Made by a program: the position numbers and the translations under genes. The notes under the pieces were generated by a model. The model had not been told where the DNA came from, ran no database searches, and saw nothing but the letters and a program-made list of their open reading frames with translations. From the NCBI GenBank assembly GCA_045132495.1, contig JBGUSK010000051.1, positions 62,001 to 126,000 of the forward strand: 64,000 bases of DNA, given 5' to 3'. The DNA comes from UBA11524 sp045132495. Its GTDB lineage: Bacteria > Bacillota > Clostridia > Christensenellales > Aristaeellaceae. Positions 1 through 10,377 of this stretch are shown here, piece after piece (positions within the stretch are counted from its first letter, which is position 1; each line of letters opens with the position of its first letter).

Positions 1-1795
<1,795 letters not shown>

Positions 1796-1802
1796 AAAGA
1801 AA

Positions 1803-1840
1803 ACAGGGGCTGCTGCATTTGAACGTGCAGCAGCCCCTGT
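1803..1840. terminator. Bidirectional terminator between clpB and the convergent anti-sigma-like gene
   Basis: A perfect 15-bp stem (ACAGGGGCTGCTGCA and its complement) with an 8-nt loop sits between the two converging stop codons. A-rich sequence precedes it on the + strand, giving a U-rich tail for the minus-strand transcript. Confidence 0.85.
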
Positions 1841-1847
1841 TCGTGCG

Positions 1848-4418
1848 TTAACCGTTGCTCATGTCGTTGATATCCTTGATGTCCGCGTTGGTTTCAGGCA
1901 CGCCGTCCCAGATGGCGAAGGTCACCTTCCAGCCCTTGGACGTGTCCGCTGCGCTGGCAATGTAGAACGTCCAGCGCTGGGCCACTTTGTCCTGATAGAT
2001 GCGGGCAAAATAGGTGCAGAATTTCAATTCGCCCAGTGCATCGACGGCCTCTTGCCCCACCTCTGCGATGAGCAGCTTCAGCGCGTGATCCCGTGCCTCC
2101 TCGTAGGGCATATCGCCCTCCATGGGCAGATCGTAGCCATGGCTGTCGCGGAAGTACTCAAACTGCATCTCCACGGGCCAGAAGCGGATGTCCTCGCCGT
2201 ACTGGGCGTAGAGGGCTGCCGTTGCTGCCTGCGCGATGGGCGCGGCCTCCTCGTGGGAGAGGTTCTCGACCTCCGCGCTCATGGCGTCCTGCGCGACGGT
2301 GACGCGGTAGGAGGGGTTTTGCGGGTCGCGGGCGGCGAAGGTCACCGTCATACCGTCCACCTGCACGGAGTAGGCGCTCTTGTTGGTGAAGATGTCCGGG
2401 GACTCGCCGTACTGCTCAAAATCTCCAGCGAAGGCCTTCACGCACAGCTCCATGGCGATGCGCTCCACACCGAAGTGAGCCAGCGCGGCGGGCATGTAGT
2501 CCTTGCGCAGGGTGTACATCTTCATCGTGTGGTCGAAGTTGGACAACTGGATGTAGTACAGCTCCTTATCCAGGATTTCACCGGTCATCGCGTCGATCTC
2601 GTACAGCGTGGTGACAGGATTGGTGTTGGCGCGCACCTTCCAGACGGGATTGGGCTCGGCGCCGATCAGGATGGCGCAGATGTGGTCGGTCTGAGCGTCC
2701 TTCCAGACGATGTCCAGCGCGTCGTCACGGCTGATCTTCACGGTGGAAGCGTCCACATAGGTGGTTTGCTTGAAAAGCTTGCCCTCAAAGGTGGTGGGCT
2801 CGTATTGCTGCATGGCCTGGCCGAATTCCACCCAGCGGGACTGATCCCAGTCGAAGCAGGAGCCATACAGGTCGTCATAGCATTCAAAGAGGGTGTCGCC
2901 GTTCAGGCCGCTGGGATTGGCGAAAACGAGGCGGGCTGTGCCGTCGCCCTTGACGGTCACGTTGGCGCGGCCATAGCCCAGCTGCTTGACGTTGAACAGC
3001 ACGGTATAGCGGTCGCTGTTGGCGTTGTAGCGGGCGTTGATCTCGTAGATGCTCTCGTCCATGTAAGGGATAGTATCGTCGTTGAAATGGGTGTGCAGTG
3101 TTTTCACTGCGATCTCAACGGCCTTTTCCGGGGTGAGGATATCCTCCTTGTCGGGCGCGAAGGCCTCGTAGGTCTGGAAGAGCACGTAGCGGGCCCAGGC
3201 CTGCTCGCTGGTCAGGTCATCCCTGCGGAGGATCTCGCGGCTCACGCTGTCGATCTCGTAGGAGAGAAGCTGATTCTTGCCGGTCTTTTCCGACGTGTTG
3301 AAGGTGATCTTCCAGGTGCGCTGGCTGCCCTTGCCCAGCAGCAGCTCGGTCACGCCGGTGTAGTCCTTCACGCCAGCATCGGCAAAGGCGATGTCCCGCG
3401 CCTGCTGCCTGGTCAGGTCGCCCTCGCCGGGCAGGAGATACACGGAGGCGGCGTAGGCGTCATACTCCTCATTCCAGGAGGCACTGCGCTGTGCGCCGGG
3501 GAGCTTCTGCCCGAAGGCATACCAGGCGTCACACTCCCAGGAGACCATGCCGGTGCCGGCGTAGCGGTAATTGTAGATGCGATCCACGCGGTTCTTCAGC
3601 TGAAGCTCGGTGTATTCCGTCCAAGTATAGGGCTCCTCCCGGGAGAGCTCGGCCTGACCGCCCTGCTTGTCAAAGCTGGCGTAACAGGTTGCACCCTCCA
3701 GGTAGCGGGGGTAGAACACAAAGTTCCAGTTCAGGCCCAGCTGGTCGTCGCCCTTGGCAAAGTACCACTCCTCCACGCGGTACATGGCAGGATCATCCAG
3801 GGGGAGGTCAGCGCCATACTTTTCCTGCAGGAGCTTCACCGCCTGGGCGCGGGCCTCGGCGGAGGACATTTCGCCCTCGCCGGGGATTTCATAGCCATTC
3901 TCCGTCGACCAGCCGATGTCGATCATCATCTCCTGGAACCAGTGCTTTTCCTCGGTTGTCCACTCGTAGAACAATCCGCCGAAGGCCTCCCGGCAGATGG
4001 CCATGATGGTCTCTTCCTCCGAGTAGCCTTCGCCGTTGCGCAGTGCGCGCATGACGGAGGTATCATCGTCCAGATATATGCCGTTTTCCTGGGCGGTCAG
4101 GATGATGGACTGCAGCTCCTCAAAGGTGTATTCGTCCACCGGACGGACATCGCCGTCGTTGCCCTGGGCCATGGGGACGGCCTCCTGCTCGATCACTTCC
4201 ATGCCGGTCAGCAGCACGGCAGCCACGGCGGTGGCGGTCAGCAGCATCAGGATCAGCGCCAGCGCGACGCCGTATTTCATCTTTTTTCTCACAATAACAG
4301 GCTCCTTTCTGTCGGCTCTGCGGATGACCTTCTGCGCCAGAAGAGGGTCCGCATGGAGATGGGCACAGTGGTCTTCAACTGCCCGGGTGATGCTTTCTGT
4401 AAGATGCTTTTCATCCAT
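1848..4418 (-). CDS. Large membrane-anchored anti-sigma-like protein with PepSY-like repeats
   Basis: The 856-residue protein has a short cytoplasmic N-terminus (about 46 residues), one transmembrane segment (residues about 48-70, YGVALALILMLLTATAVAAV) and a very long extracytoplasmic part. The outer part repeats two module types: PepSY-like modules (for example SRDDALDIVWKDA...YEIDAMTGEIL and TRQQARDIAFADAG...YEIDSVSREIL) and a second module seen at both ends (GEGEMSSAEARAQAVKLLQEKYG and EGDMPYEEARDHALKLL). The start overlaps the stop of the upstream ECF sigma gene by 8 nt (ATGGATGA), which points to translational coupling. A role as membrane sensor and anti-sigma factor is inferred from this pairing. 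Typical anti-sigma partners are 200-400 residues, so this one is unusually large. Confidence 0.75.
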   Translation of the reverse strand: MDEKHLTESITRAVEDHCAHLHADPLLAQKVIRRADRKEPVIVRKKMKYGVALALILMLLTATAVAAVLLTGMEVIEQEAVPMAQGNDGDVRPVDEYTFEELQSIILTAQENGIYLDDDTSVMRALRNGEGYSEEETIMAICREAFGGLFYEWTTEEKHWFQEMMIDIGWSTENGYEIPGEGEMSSAEARAQAVKLLQEKYGADLPLDDPAMYRVEEWYFAKGDDQLGLNWNFVFYPRYLEGATCYASFDKQGGQAELSREEPYTWTEYTELQLKNRVDRIYNYRYAGTGMVSWECDAWYAFGQKLPGAQRSASWNEEYDAYAASVYLLPGEGDLTRQQARDIAFADAGVKDYTGVTELLLGKGSQRTWKITFNTSEKTGKNQLLSYEIDSVSREILRRDDLTSEQAWARYVLFQTYEAFAPDKEDILTPEKAVEIAVKTLHTHFNDDTIPYMDESIYEINARYNANSDRYTVLFNVKQLGYGRANVTVKGDGTARLVFANPSGLNGDTLFECYDDLYGSCFDWDQSRWVEFGQAMQQYEPTTFEGKLFKQTTYVDASTVKISRDDALDIVWKDAQTDHICAILIGAEPNPVWKVRANTNPVTTLYEIDAMTGEILDKELYYIQLSNFDHTMKMYTLRKDYMPAALAHFGVERIAMELCVKAFAGDFEQYGESPDIFTNKSAYSVQVDGMTVTFAARDPQNPSYRVTVAQDAMSAEVENLSHEEAAPIAQAATAALYAQYGEDIRFWPVEMQFEYFRDSHGYDLPMEGDMPYEEARDHALKLLIAEVGQEAVDALGELKFCTYFARIYQDKVAQRWTFYIASAADTSKGWKVTFAIWDGVPETNADIKDINDMSNG

Positions 4419-4959
4419 GCTGGTTCCCCCTTTCCATCAGCACGCGAAGGCGCTCGCGGGCCTTTTTCAGCCGGTTGGACACGGACGAAGGGGACAGCCC
4501 CAGCGCCTGTGCGATCTCCCGGAGGTTCATGTTCTGGTAATAGTGCAGGAGGATGACCTCCTTGTACTTGTCCGGCAGCAGGACGATGGCCTGCGCCAGA
4601 TCCTCATGGTCGTCCTCCGCCATGGCGGAAGGAATGGGCAGCGTTTCCGGGGTGACGCGGCGGTCGATGTATTTGAACCACCGCCCGCGCTTCATATCCC
4701 GGCAGACATTCACGGCGATATGGAACAGCCAGGTCTTTTCGCTGCTTTCGCCGCGGAAGGTATTCAGGGCCTTATAGGCCTTGAGGTAGGTTTCCTGCAC
4801 CGCATCCTCGGCGAGGGCTTCGTCATGCAGGATCATGTAGCAGATGTGCAGCAGCGGCATTTGCCAGGCCTCCACCAGCCGGGTGAGGATGGCTTCCGGC
4901 AAAGCGGACGGTATGTCAGCTGCACACTGGATGCTGTCGGGGCCCCTTACAGCGTCCAT
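4411..4959 (-). CDS. ECF-family RNA polymerase sigma factor
   Basis: This 182-residue protein has the two-domain ECF layout: region 2 (MILHDEALAEDAVQETYLKAYKAL, then FRGESSEKTWLFHIAVNVCRD) and region 4 (LPDKYKEVILLHYYQNMNLREIAQALGLSPSSVSNRLKKARERL, a helix-turn-helix). No region 3 is present. It would direct RNA polymerase to a small regulon when released by the membrane protein encoded immediately downstream, whose start overlaps its stop. The start codon follows a GGAGGAAAC ribosome binding site. The stimulus is unknown. Confidence 0.9.
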   Translation of the reverse strand: MDAVRGPDSIQCAADIPSALPEAILTRLVEAWQMPLLHICYMILHDEALAEDAVQETYLKAYKALNTFRGESSEKTWLFHIAVNVCRDMKRGRWFKYIDRRVTPETLPIPSAMAEDDHEDLAQAIVLLPDKYKEVILLHYYQNMNLREIAQALGLSPSSVSNRLKKARERLRVLMERGNQHG

Positions 4960-5183
4960 GGACGGTTTCCTCCTTCATGATAGAACTGCTCTTTTGCACC
5001 ATGTGCGCTCTTTCGTTTCAAGATTCGAACCTTACACCCTATAGACGATGCTTTTCGGGAGAAATTCGACGTCTCAGAAATAAAAACGGAAAAAATGCCC
5101 ATTTTGATGCGGAGCTGGAGGGAAATTTACATTTTGTCACATTTGGGGAACTGGCAGCGGTGGCGGACGACGGCTCTCCCCGC

Positions 5184-5212
5184 TTGACAACCATCGCCCC
5201 ATCCACTACAAT
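5184..5212 (+). promoter_or_regulatory. SigA-type promoter of the secreted MBL-fold gene
   Basis: TTGACA at 5184-5189 and TACAAT at 5207-5212 with exactly 17 bp between them, 30 bp before the start codon. The rest of the 280-bp gap between this gene and the divergent sigma gene (4960-5241) shows no gene. Confidence 0.85.
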
Positions 5213-5241
5213 AAACTGAACAAAACGCGAGGAGGCGCGCC

Positions 5242-6162
5242 ATGAAACGCCTGATTTCCCTGCTGCTCCTGCTGTGCCTGCTGCCCGTGGGCGCAGGGGC
5301 GGAAACGGTTATTATCGACCGCACGAAAAACCTCACCGAAGAATATAAATTCCCTGAGGGCACGCCCATCCTGGAGATCGTATTCCCCCGGGTGTATTCA
5401 TCGGATTGCGCCATCGTCCGTTACGGCTACGACACGATGATGATCGATGCATCCACCGCCACCGATGAAATGCAGGATCGTGTCCGGGCGGCGCTGTATT
5501 CCATGGGCGTGGATTACATCGACGTGGCCTTCAACTCCCATCCCCATGACGACCACATCAACGGCTTTATTCCCGTCGCGGAGTATTTCCCCGTGGGGCG
5601 GCTGGTGCTGGCCTTCGAGGAGGATTTCGACGAGAACATGAGGCGCGTGGTGGATTACTACAACGCCAAGGACATTCCCATCGAGCATGTGGAGGATGGC
5701 GACGTGTTCTATATGGGCCCGGAGGAGGATGTGGTGATCCGCGTCATCCAGCGCAACGATTCTGGCACCTGGGAGGCCAATAACCGCTCCGCCATGCTGC
5801 ATATCCAGTTTGGTGACCGTGCCATCCTCTTTACCGGCGATGTGGAAAACCATGCGCAGCGCTCCTATTTCACCACCCCGCCTGAGGGCGGGCTGAAGGC
5901 GGATATCCTCAAATATCCCCACCACGGCCAGGTCAAGCTGGATGACCGCTTCCTGGAGCTCATCGACCCGGAGCTGGTCTTTATGAACGGCGCAAACGCG
6001 GTCATGGACGGCGCGAAGAATTATCTGGACAAGAAAAAAATCCCCTACCTGGTCGGTTATGTGGGGCTGACTCGCCTGCGGACCGACGGCAAGGTCTGGG
6101 TGGTGGATTATTTGCATGAGATCTACACCGACCGGGACACCAAGAATCCCGACTACCAATGA
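5242..6162 (+). CDS. Secreted metallo-beta-lactamase-fold hydrolase (ComEC-type MBL domain)
   Basis: The protein (306 aa) begins with a signal peptide (MKRLISLLLLLCLLPVGAGA, cleavage near residue 20), so it acts outside the membrane. The metal-binding signature is H100-P-H102-D-D104-H105, the HxHxDH motif of the metallo-beta-lactamase superfamily. Further ligand motifs are a GD in FTGDVENHA and a HHG in KYPHHGQVK. The arrangement resembles the stand-alone ComEC/Rec2-like MBL proteins of Bacillota. Substrate is unknown; nucleic acid or phosphoester hydrolysis is possible. It is preceded by a GAGGAGG ribosome binding site at 5229-5235, and its stop codon overlaps the ribosome binding site of the next gene, so the two are cotranscribed. 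Confidence 0.85.
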   Translation: MKRLISLLLLLCLLPVGAGAETVIIDRTKNLTEEYKFPEGTPILEIVFPRVYSSDCAIVRYGYDTMMIDASTATDEMQDRVRAALYSMGVDYIDVAFNSHPHDDHINGFIPVAEYFPVGRLVLAFEEDFDENMRRVVDYYNAKDIPIEHVEDGDVFYMGPEEDVVIRVIQRNDSGTWEANNRSAMLHIQFGDRAILFTGDVENHAQRSYFTTPPEGGLKADILKYPHHGQVKLDDRFLELIDPELVFMNGANAVMDGAKNYLDKKKIPYLVGYVGLTRLRTDGKVWVVDYLHEIYTDRDTKNPDYQ

Positions 6163-6172
6163 GGAGGCTCCC

Positions 6173-6853
6173 ATGCGCTACCAGTATCTGCTGATCGACA
6201 ACGACAATACCCTCATGGATTTCAACGCCGCTGAGGCAAAAGCGCTCATCGACGTGCTCAGGAATCACAGCCTTCCTACCGACGAAGCGACTGTCCACAC
6301 CTATCATGAGATCAACGACGCGCTGTGGAAGGCGCTTGAGCGGGGCGAAACCACCCAGCCTCAGCTCAAGGTGGAGCGCTTCCGCCAGCTGCTGACGGCG
6401 CTGAACCGGCATGACGTGGATGCAGCTGCCATCGCTGCGGAATATGCTGCAGGCCTGGGCAATCATGCCGATCTCCTGCCCGGCGCAGAGGATTTCATCC
6501 GGGCGATCCATGGAAAGGTGAAGATCGCACTGGTCTCAAATGGCGTGAGCGCCATTCAGCGAAGCCGTCTTGCCAAATGCCCTCTGACGCCTCTTTTCGA
6601 CGCCATCGTCATCTCCGAGGAGGTCGGCGCAGCCAAGCCTGATCCCAAGCTGCTTCAGGTCGCCATGGAGATGCTGGGTTGTACGGACAAGTCGCAGGCC
6701 GTCATGATGGGCGACAGCCTCACCGCGGATATCCCGGCAGCAATCAATGCAGGTGTGGACAGCATTTTCTTCAGCCTGAAGGGCAAGACCAGTGATGTGC
6801 CGACCTACACCGTTTTCAACCATGCCGAAGCGTTGAAGATTCTGGAGGGCTGA
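6173..6853 (+). CDS. HAD-superfamily phosphatase, YjjG/pyrimidine 5'-nucleotidase-like
   Basis: The 226-residue protein shows the four HAD motifs: I, LLIDNDNTLMDF (nucleophile Asp and Asp+2; Asn replaces the usual Gly of DxDGT, as in the YjjG subgroup that has D/N there); II, LVSNGV; III, the Lys in GAAKPDPKL; IV, MMGDSLTADI. A helical cap lies between motifs I and II, which is the C1-type cap of YjjG-like nucleotidases. It would be cytoplasmic and dephosphorylate small phosphometabolites such as non-canonical pyrimidine nucleotides. The ATG at 6173 was chosen because GAGGAGG (6161-6167) sits just upstream; earlier in-frame codons lie inside the preceding gene. Confidence 0.88.
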   Translation: MRYQYLLIDNDNTLMDFNAAEAKALIDVLRNHSLPTDEATVHTYHEINDALWKALERGETTQPQLKVERFRQLLTALNRHDVDAAAIAAEYAAGLGNHADLLPGAEDFIRAIHGKVKIALVSNGVSAIQRSRLAKCPLTPLFDAIVISEEVGAAKPDPKLLQVAMEMLGCTDKSQAVMMGDSLTADIPAAINAGVDSIFFSLKGKTSDVPTYTVFNHAEALKILEG

Positions 6854-6859
6854 GAAGAA

Positions 6860-7010
6860 CCCTCTCAACCGCTTTCGCGGGAGCTCTCCCAGAGGAAGAT
6901 CCTTTGAAGCAAGCGGAACCCAAAGACTCTCCCTCCGGGGGAGCTGGCAGCGTTAGCTGACCGAGAGGGCTTAACCTTCCCCGTTGCGGGGAAGGCGGAT
7001 GAGGCCCACA
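6860..7010. repeat. Palindromic intergenic repeat cluster between the HAD and radical SAM genes
   Basis: Two nested palindromic units fill this gap. The better one (about 6920-6972) reads CTCCCTCCGGGGGAG, then GCTGGCAGCGTTAGCTG, then ACCGAGAGGG, matching the mosaic repeat family found at about nine places in the window. A second unit, CCTTCCCCGTTGCGGGGAAGG (two arms around GTTG), follows at about 6974-6994. No gene is present. Confidence 0.75.
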
Positions 7011-7055
7011 CGTCCGCAGACGTGCCCCTGTTACATCAATTCGGAGGTACACGAT

Positions 7056-8180
7056 ATGAAAATATCCAAGCGCGATGCGCTGATGTGGTACAACTTCTTT
7101 GCCCAGCTGGACGAGGATGAACCCCTCATGCCCCGTCAGCAGGAGATCGCTCTTGCGGTTCTCAGCCAGATCGAGCTGGCTGAGGAGGCCCGCATCAAGG
7201 CCCTGCGCGCCGAGATTCCCGATCTGCAGACCATCGCGGGCAGGACTTATTTCGTTGGCGATGCGGAGAAGTTTTCCAAGGGCTGCCGCTCCTGCCTGAC
7301 CGGCACTGGTTTGTCTGCCATACGCAAGACCAACAAGTGCAACATCAACTGCCGCTTCTGCTATAATCATGGCGAGCTGGACTGCCAGCCCCCCATCGGC
7401 GAAGGAATGTGGGAGATCGGCGGCACCAAGTTCCGCGAGGAGGACATTGACCTCCTGCTGTCCATCCAGAAGAAGCCTACTGGTGTGAGCTATGTCTACC
7501 TTGAGCCCTTCATGGAGATCGAGAAGTATTACGGTATCATCCGCAAATTCCACGATTCAGGCGTGCATCAGCACATGTACACCAACGGTACCCTCTGCAC
7601 GGAGGAAAACCTGCGTGCCTTGGGTGAGGTTGGCCTGGATGAGCTGCGCTTCAACCTGGGCGGCACCAATTGCGCGGACAAGGTCATCGCTAACATGAGG
7701 CTGGCGAGCAAGTACATCCCCGTGATCGCCATCGAGACCCCCATGACCCCGGATTTCTACGAGCAGTTCCAGCAGAAGAAGGACGAGATCCTCTCCACCG
7801 GCATCGCCTTCATCAACTGCGCTGAGCTCCACCTGAATCCCAACAACATCGGCAACTACGAGGGCGAGCCGATGTACATGACCCGCCACGGTTACCTCTC
7901 CCCCATCTGGAGCCATGAACTCACCTGCCGCCTGATGAAACAGTGCGTGGAGGAGCAGTGGCCCATCGTGATCCACGACTGCTGCAACATGACCAAGTTT
8001 GCCCGCGACCTGAATGTGAAGGTACATGAGGGCGGCTGGTTTGGCGCGAGCGCGTACCACTCCGAGTTTGACGGCATTCCCTATGCTGCCTTCCTGCCAA
8101 CGCTGGAGGATGAGGACTTCCGTTTCGTCGAGGATGAGGAGCTCCCCAAGGGCTACCGGCCGGGAGATATCGTGCTGTAA
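7056..8180 (+). CDS. Radical SAM protein
   Basis: A 374-residue cytoplasmic radical SAM enzyme. C95-NIN-C99-RF-C102 (CNINCRFCYNHGE) is the CxxxCxxC loop that binds the SAM-cleaving [4Fe-4S] cluster, and a GGTN segment (RFNLGGTN) is also present. A preceding Cys pair (GCRSC, residues 77 and 80) and further cysteines in FINCAELH and IHDCCN near residues 250-310 could be auxiliary-cluster or substrate ligands. It resembles a widespread group of uncharacterised clostridial radical SAM proteins that act on an unknown peptide or small molecule. The start follows GGAGG at 7043-7047. It stands alone, bounded by the repeat cluster and a strong terminator. Confidence 0.85.
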   Translation: MKISKRDALMWYNFFAQLDEDEPLMPRQQEIALAVLSQIELAEEARIKALRAEIPDLQTIAGRTYFVGDAEKFSKGCRSCLTGTGLSAIRKTNKCNINCRFCYNHGELDCQPPIGEGMWEIGGTKFREEDIDLLLSIQKKPTGVSYVYLEPFMEIEKYYGIIRKFHDSGVHQHMYTNGTLCTEENLRALGEVGLDELRFNLGGTNCADKVIANMRLASKYIPVIAIETPMTPDFYEQFQQKKDEILSTGIAFINCAELHLNPNNIGNYEGEPMYMTRHGYLSPIWSHELTCRLMKQCVEEQWPIVIHDCCNMTKFARDLNVKVHEGGWFGASAYHSEFDGIPYAAFLPTLEDEDFRFVEDEELPKGYRPGDIVL

Positions 8181-8241
8181 CTGAAGCCTGATTCAGCTGC
8201 CGTTCGGCTGGCGCAGTCTGCCTTGAATCGGGTAAAAAAGA

Positions 8242-8278
8242 AAAAATCTCCATGCAATGTATTGGCATGGAGATTTTT
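8242..8278. terminator. Bidirectional terminator between the radical SAM gene and xpt
   Basis: A perfect 14-bp stem (AAAAATCTCCATGC with its complement) and 9-nt loop lie between the convergent genes. The A- and T-ends of the stem give a U-run in both directions. Confidence 0.9.
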
Positions 8279-8354
8279 GTTATCCAGCAAAAACGGCCTT
8301 CCTCCGGCGGAAAACCGAAGCAAGGCCGAAATATTAGCAATTTCAGAGCTGGGA

Positions 8355-8930
8355 TCAATCGCGGCAGACGATGCGGCCATTCTCAATGCGGTCACAGACG
8401 GCCAGGGAAACCAGCTTCACGCCCTTGCCGCGCATCTGTGCGCCGCCGGGCTGCCAGCCCTTTTCGATACAGACGCCTGCGCCCACCAGCACGGCGCCGG
8501 CTTCCTCCACGATCTGCATCAGACCGTTGATCGCGCCGCCGTTGGCCAGGAAGTCATCGATAATCAGCACACGCATGCCCTTCTTGAGGTACTTGCGGCT
8601 GACGCGGATGACGTTGTTCTTCTGGTGGGTGAAGGAATACACATCCGCGGTGTACACATCGCTGCCGATATTGCGGCGCTCGCCCTTCTTGGCGAAGATC
8701 ACCGGGATGTTGCCAAAGGCCATTGCGGTGGTCATGCCGGTGATGATGCCGCTGGCCTCCACCGTCAGGATGCAGTCCACCTGCTCATCCTTAAAGGCTT
8801 CGTAGAACGCCTGACCCATCTCCACCGCCAGACCCACGTCGATCTGGTGATTGAGGAACATATCCACCTGCACGACCTCCGTGCCAATGCCGATGCCTTC
8901 TGCTTCGATCTTCCGCTTGAGGGACTCCAT
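8355..8930 (-). CDS. xpt: Xanthine phosphoribosyltransferase
   Basis: Transfers phosphoribose from PRPP to xanthine for purine salvage in the cytoplasm. The length (191 aa) and sequence match the Xpt family: MESLKRKI at the start, NHQIDVGL, the PRPP-binding loop VLIIDDFLANGGAI, and EKGWQPGG near the end. Of two adjacent ATG codons, the second (8930) is preferred because AGGAGG lies 8 nt before it, while the first (8936) is only 2 nt away. Xpt genes in Bacillota are often controlled by a purine riboswitch, but the short leader here (about 30 nt) leaves no room for one. Confidence 0.93.
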   Translation of the reverse strand: MESLKRKIEAEGIGIGTEVVQVDMFLNHQIDVGLAVEMGQAFYEAFKDEQVDCILTVEASGIITGMTTAMAFGNIPVIFAKKGERRNIGSDVYTADVYSFTHQKNNVIRVSRKYLKKGMRVLIIDDFLANGGAINGLMQIVEEAGAVLVGAGVCIEKGWQPGGAQMRGKGVKLVSLAVCDRIENGRIVCRD

Positions 8931-8960
8931 GTGCATTTCCTCCTGTTGTAGTGTTGATCT

Positions 8961-8989
8961 ATTCTACCGTATTTGACGGCGGCCGGCAA
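8961..8989 (-). promoter_or_regulatory. SigA-type promoter of xpt
   Basis: On the minus strand TTGCCG (8984-8989) and TAGAAT (8961-8966) are 17 bp apart, about 30 bp before the xpt start. Confidence 0.65.
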
Positions 8990-8997
8990 GAGGGATT

Positions 8998-10314
8998 TTA
9001 CGGCGTGATCCACCCGCGCTGAAGGGCTACCTGATACACGCCCTCCACCATGCCCTCGGCGAGCTGGGTCTGGTATTCGGGGGTAGCGAGCTTGATGTCC
9101 TCTCCGGCGTTGGACATATAGCCCATTTCCACCAGGAAGCAGAGCATCTTCGCCCAGTTGTTGCCGACGTAGTTGTCATTCAGGGCGACGTTGCCGGTCT
9201 CGCTCACCAGCTCAAAGCCGGTGGACTTCTTCATTTCGTTCAGGAAGGTCTGGCCCAGGGCCTTGTATTCCTCCGGGGAGGCCACGGCCTTGGCGTAGGT
9301 GGAATTGCGCGGACCATAAACCTGGATACCCGTGACCTTGGTGCTCTTGGTCAGATTGCAGTGCAGCCGCAGCAGGATGTGCGCGCCCGCCTCTTCGGCG
9401 ATGTTGCAGCGATCCAGGTTGGTGCGGAAGTCATCCTGCTTTTCGCGGGTCATGACAACCGTTGCGCCCTCCTTCAGCAGCATATCCCGCAGCCTCATGC
9501 CTGTCTCCAGCACAACGATGGACTCCTTGCGCAGGGTCGTCTTGCCCTGGGCCATGCCGCCGGTGTTCAGCACGCTGCCGGTCAGGCCGGGGCCCTTGTC
9601 CTCGCGGAAGCCATGGTGGTTCTCCTGATGGCCGGGATCGATGCACACCACCACGCCGGAAAGCCGTCCGGGCTGCTGCTCGGGGGCTTCGGGAGCCTCG
9701 TAGGCCTTACGAACCTCGCCGGCCCGCTTGGAGCTGCCCTTGCCATTGCGGATCTGCACCTTGAACAGCGTCCGCGCGTAGGTCAGGTCGGAAACGATCT
9801 CGCCCTCGTACAGCCCCTCGTCATTCACCGGGTACACCGGGATGCTGGCCTCCTCCTGAATGGAGCGGAAGTAGAGCATCATGAAGTCCGAGCCTGGCGC
9901 CATGAAGGAATACTTGAAGCCGATGGTGGTCTCCGTCAGCTGGAGCTGCTTCACCGCCACATTGGACTTGCCGCTGGGCGCAACGTAATCCGCCGCAGCC
10001 GGGATCTGCACCGTCTCTTTGGCGAGGTTCTTCAGCTCCAGGCTCTCCACCGTGACGGTGTACTTGCCGCCAGCCTCGCTTCGCAGGTCGATTGTGCCGG
10101 TGAAGTGTCCGTCGGGGGCATAGAGGGTCTTGATGCCCTTCTCGCTGGGGCCCTTGTAGTGCAGGCGAACCCATCCGTCCTCCAGGGTGAAGTCGTAGGT
10201 GAAGCCCGTTTCCTGGGGCGTAAGGGTCAGCTCCGCATCTGCCAGCGCCGCGAGGGGCAGCAGGCAGCACAGGAGCAGCAGAAACAGCAGAAACAGCAGG
10301 AACAGCTTTCGCAT
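8998..10314 (-). CDS. Secreted N-acetylmuramoyl-L-alanine amidase (Amidase_3)
   Basis: The 438-residue protein starts with a Leu-rich signal peptide (residues 1-25, ending ALA-DA). Residues about 30-205 form two beta-rich repeats of unknown type (DFTLEDGWVRLHYKGPSEKG and YSFMAPGSDFMMLYFRS share a pattern). The C-terminal half (about 220-435) is a zinc-dependent Amidase_3 domain with the ligands and catalytic residues in order: His in CIDPGHQ, Glu in VVLETGMRL, His in LLRLHCN and Glu in VEMGYMSN. It would cleave the bond between MurNAc and the stem peptide during wall remodelling or spore cortex/cell separation. Start follows AAAGGAAA. Confidence 0.92.
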   Translation of the reverse strand: MRKLFLLFLLFLLLLCCLLPLAALADAELTLTPQETGFTYDFTLEDGWVRLHYKGPSEKGIKTLYAPDGHFTGTIDLRSEAGGKYTVTVESLELKNLAKETVQIPAAADYVAPSGKSNVAVKQLQLTETTIGFKYSFMAPGSDFMMLYFRSIQEEASIPVYPVNDEGLYEGEIVSDLTYARTLFKVQIRNGKGSSKRAGEVRKAYEAPEAPEQQPGRLSGVVVCIDPGHQENHHGFREDKGPGLTGSVLNTGGMAQGKTTLRKESIVVLETGMRLRDMLLKEGATVVMTREKQDDFRTNLDRCNIAEEAGAHILLRLHCNLTKSTKVTGIQVYGPRNSTYAKAVASPEEYKALGQTFLNEMKKSTGFELVSETGNVALNDNYVGNNWAKMLCFLVEMGYMSNAGEDIKLATPEYQTQLAEGMVEGVYQVALQRGWITP

Positions 10315-10377
10315 GGCGGTATTTCCTTTCTGGATGAAGTTTCCCCTCGGCTGCGGGTGCAGACAGAGGGGAATGCC

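Noticed and set aside
8937..8997. Purine riboswitch upstream of xpt
   Set aside because: The promoter leaves a leader of about 30 nt, too short for the aptamer, and no terminator is present.
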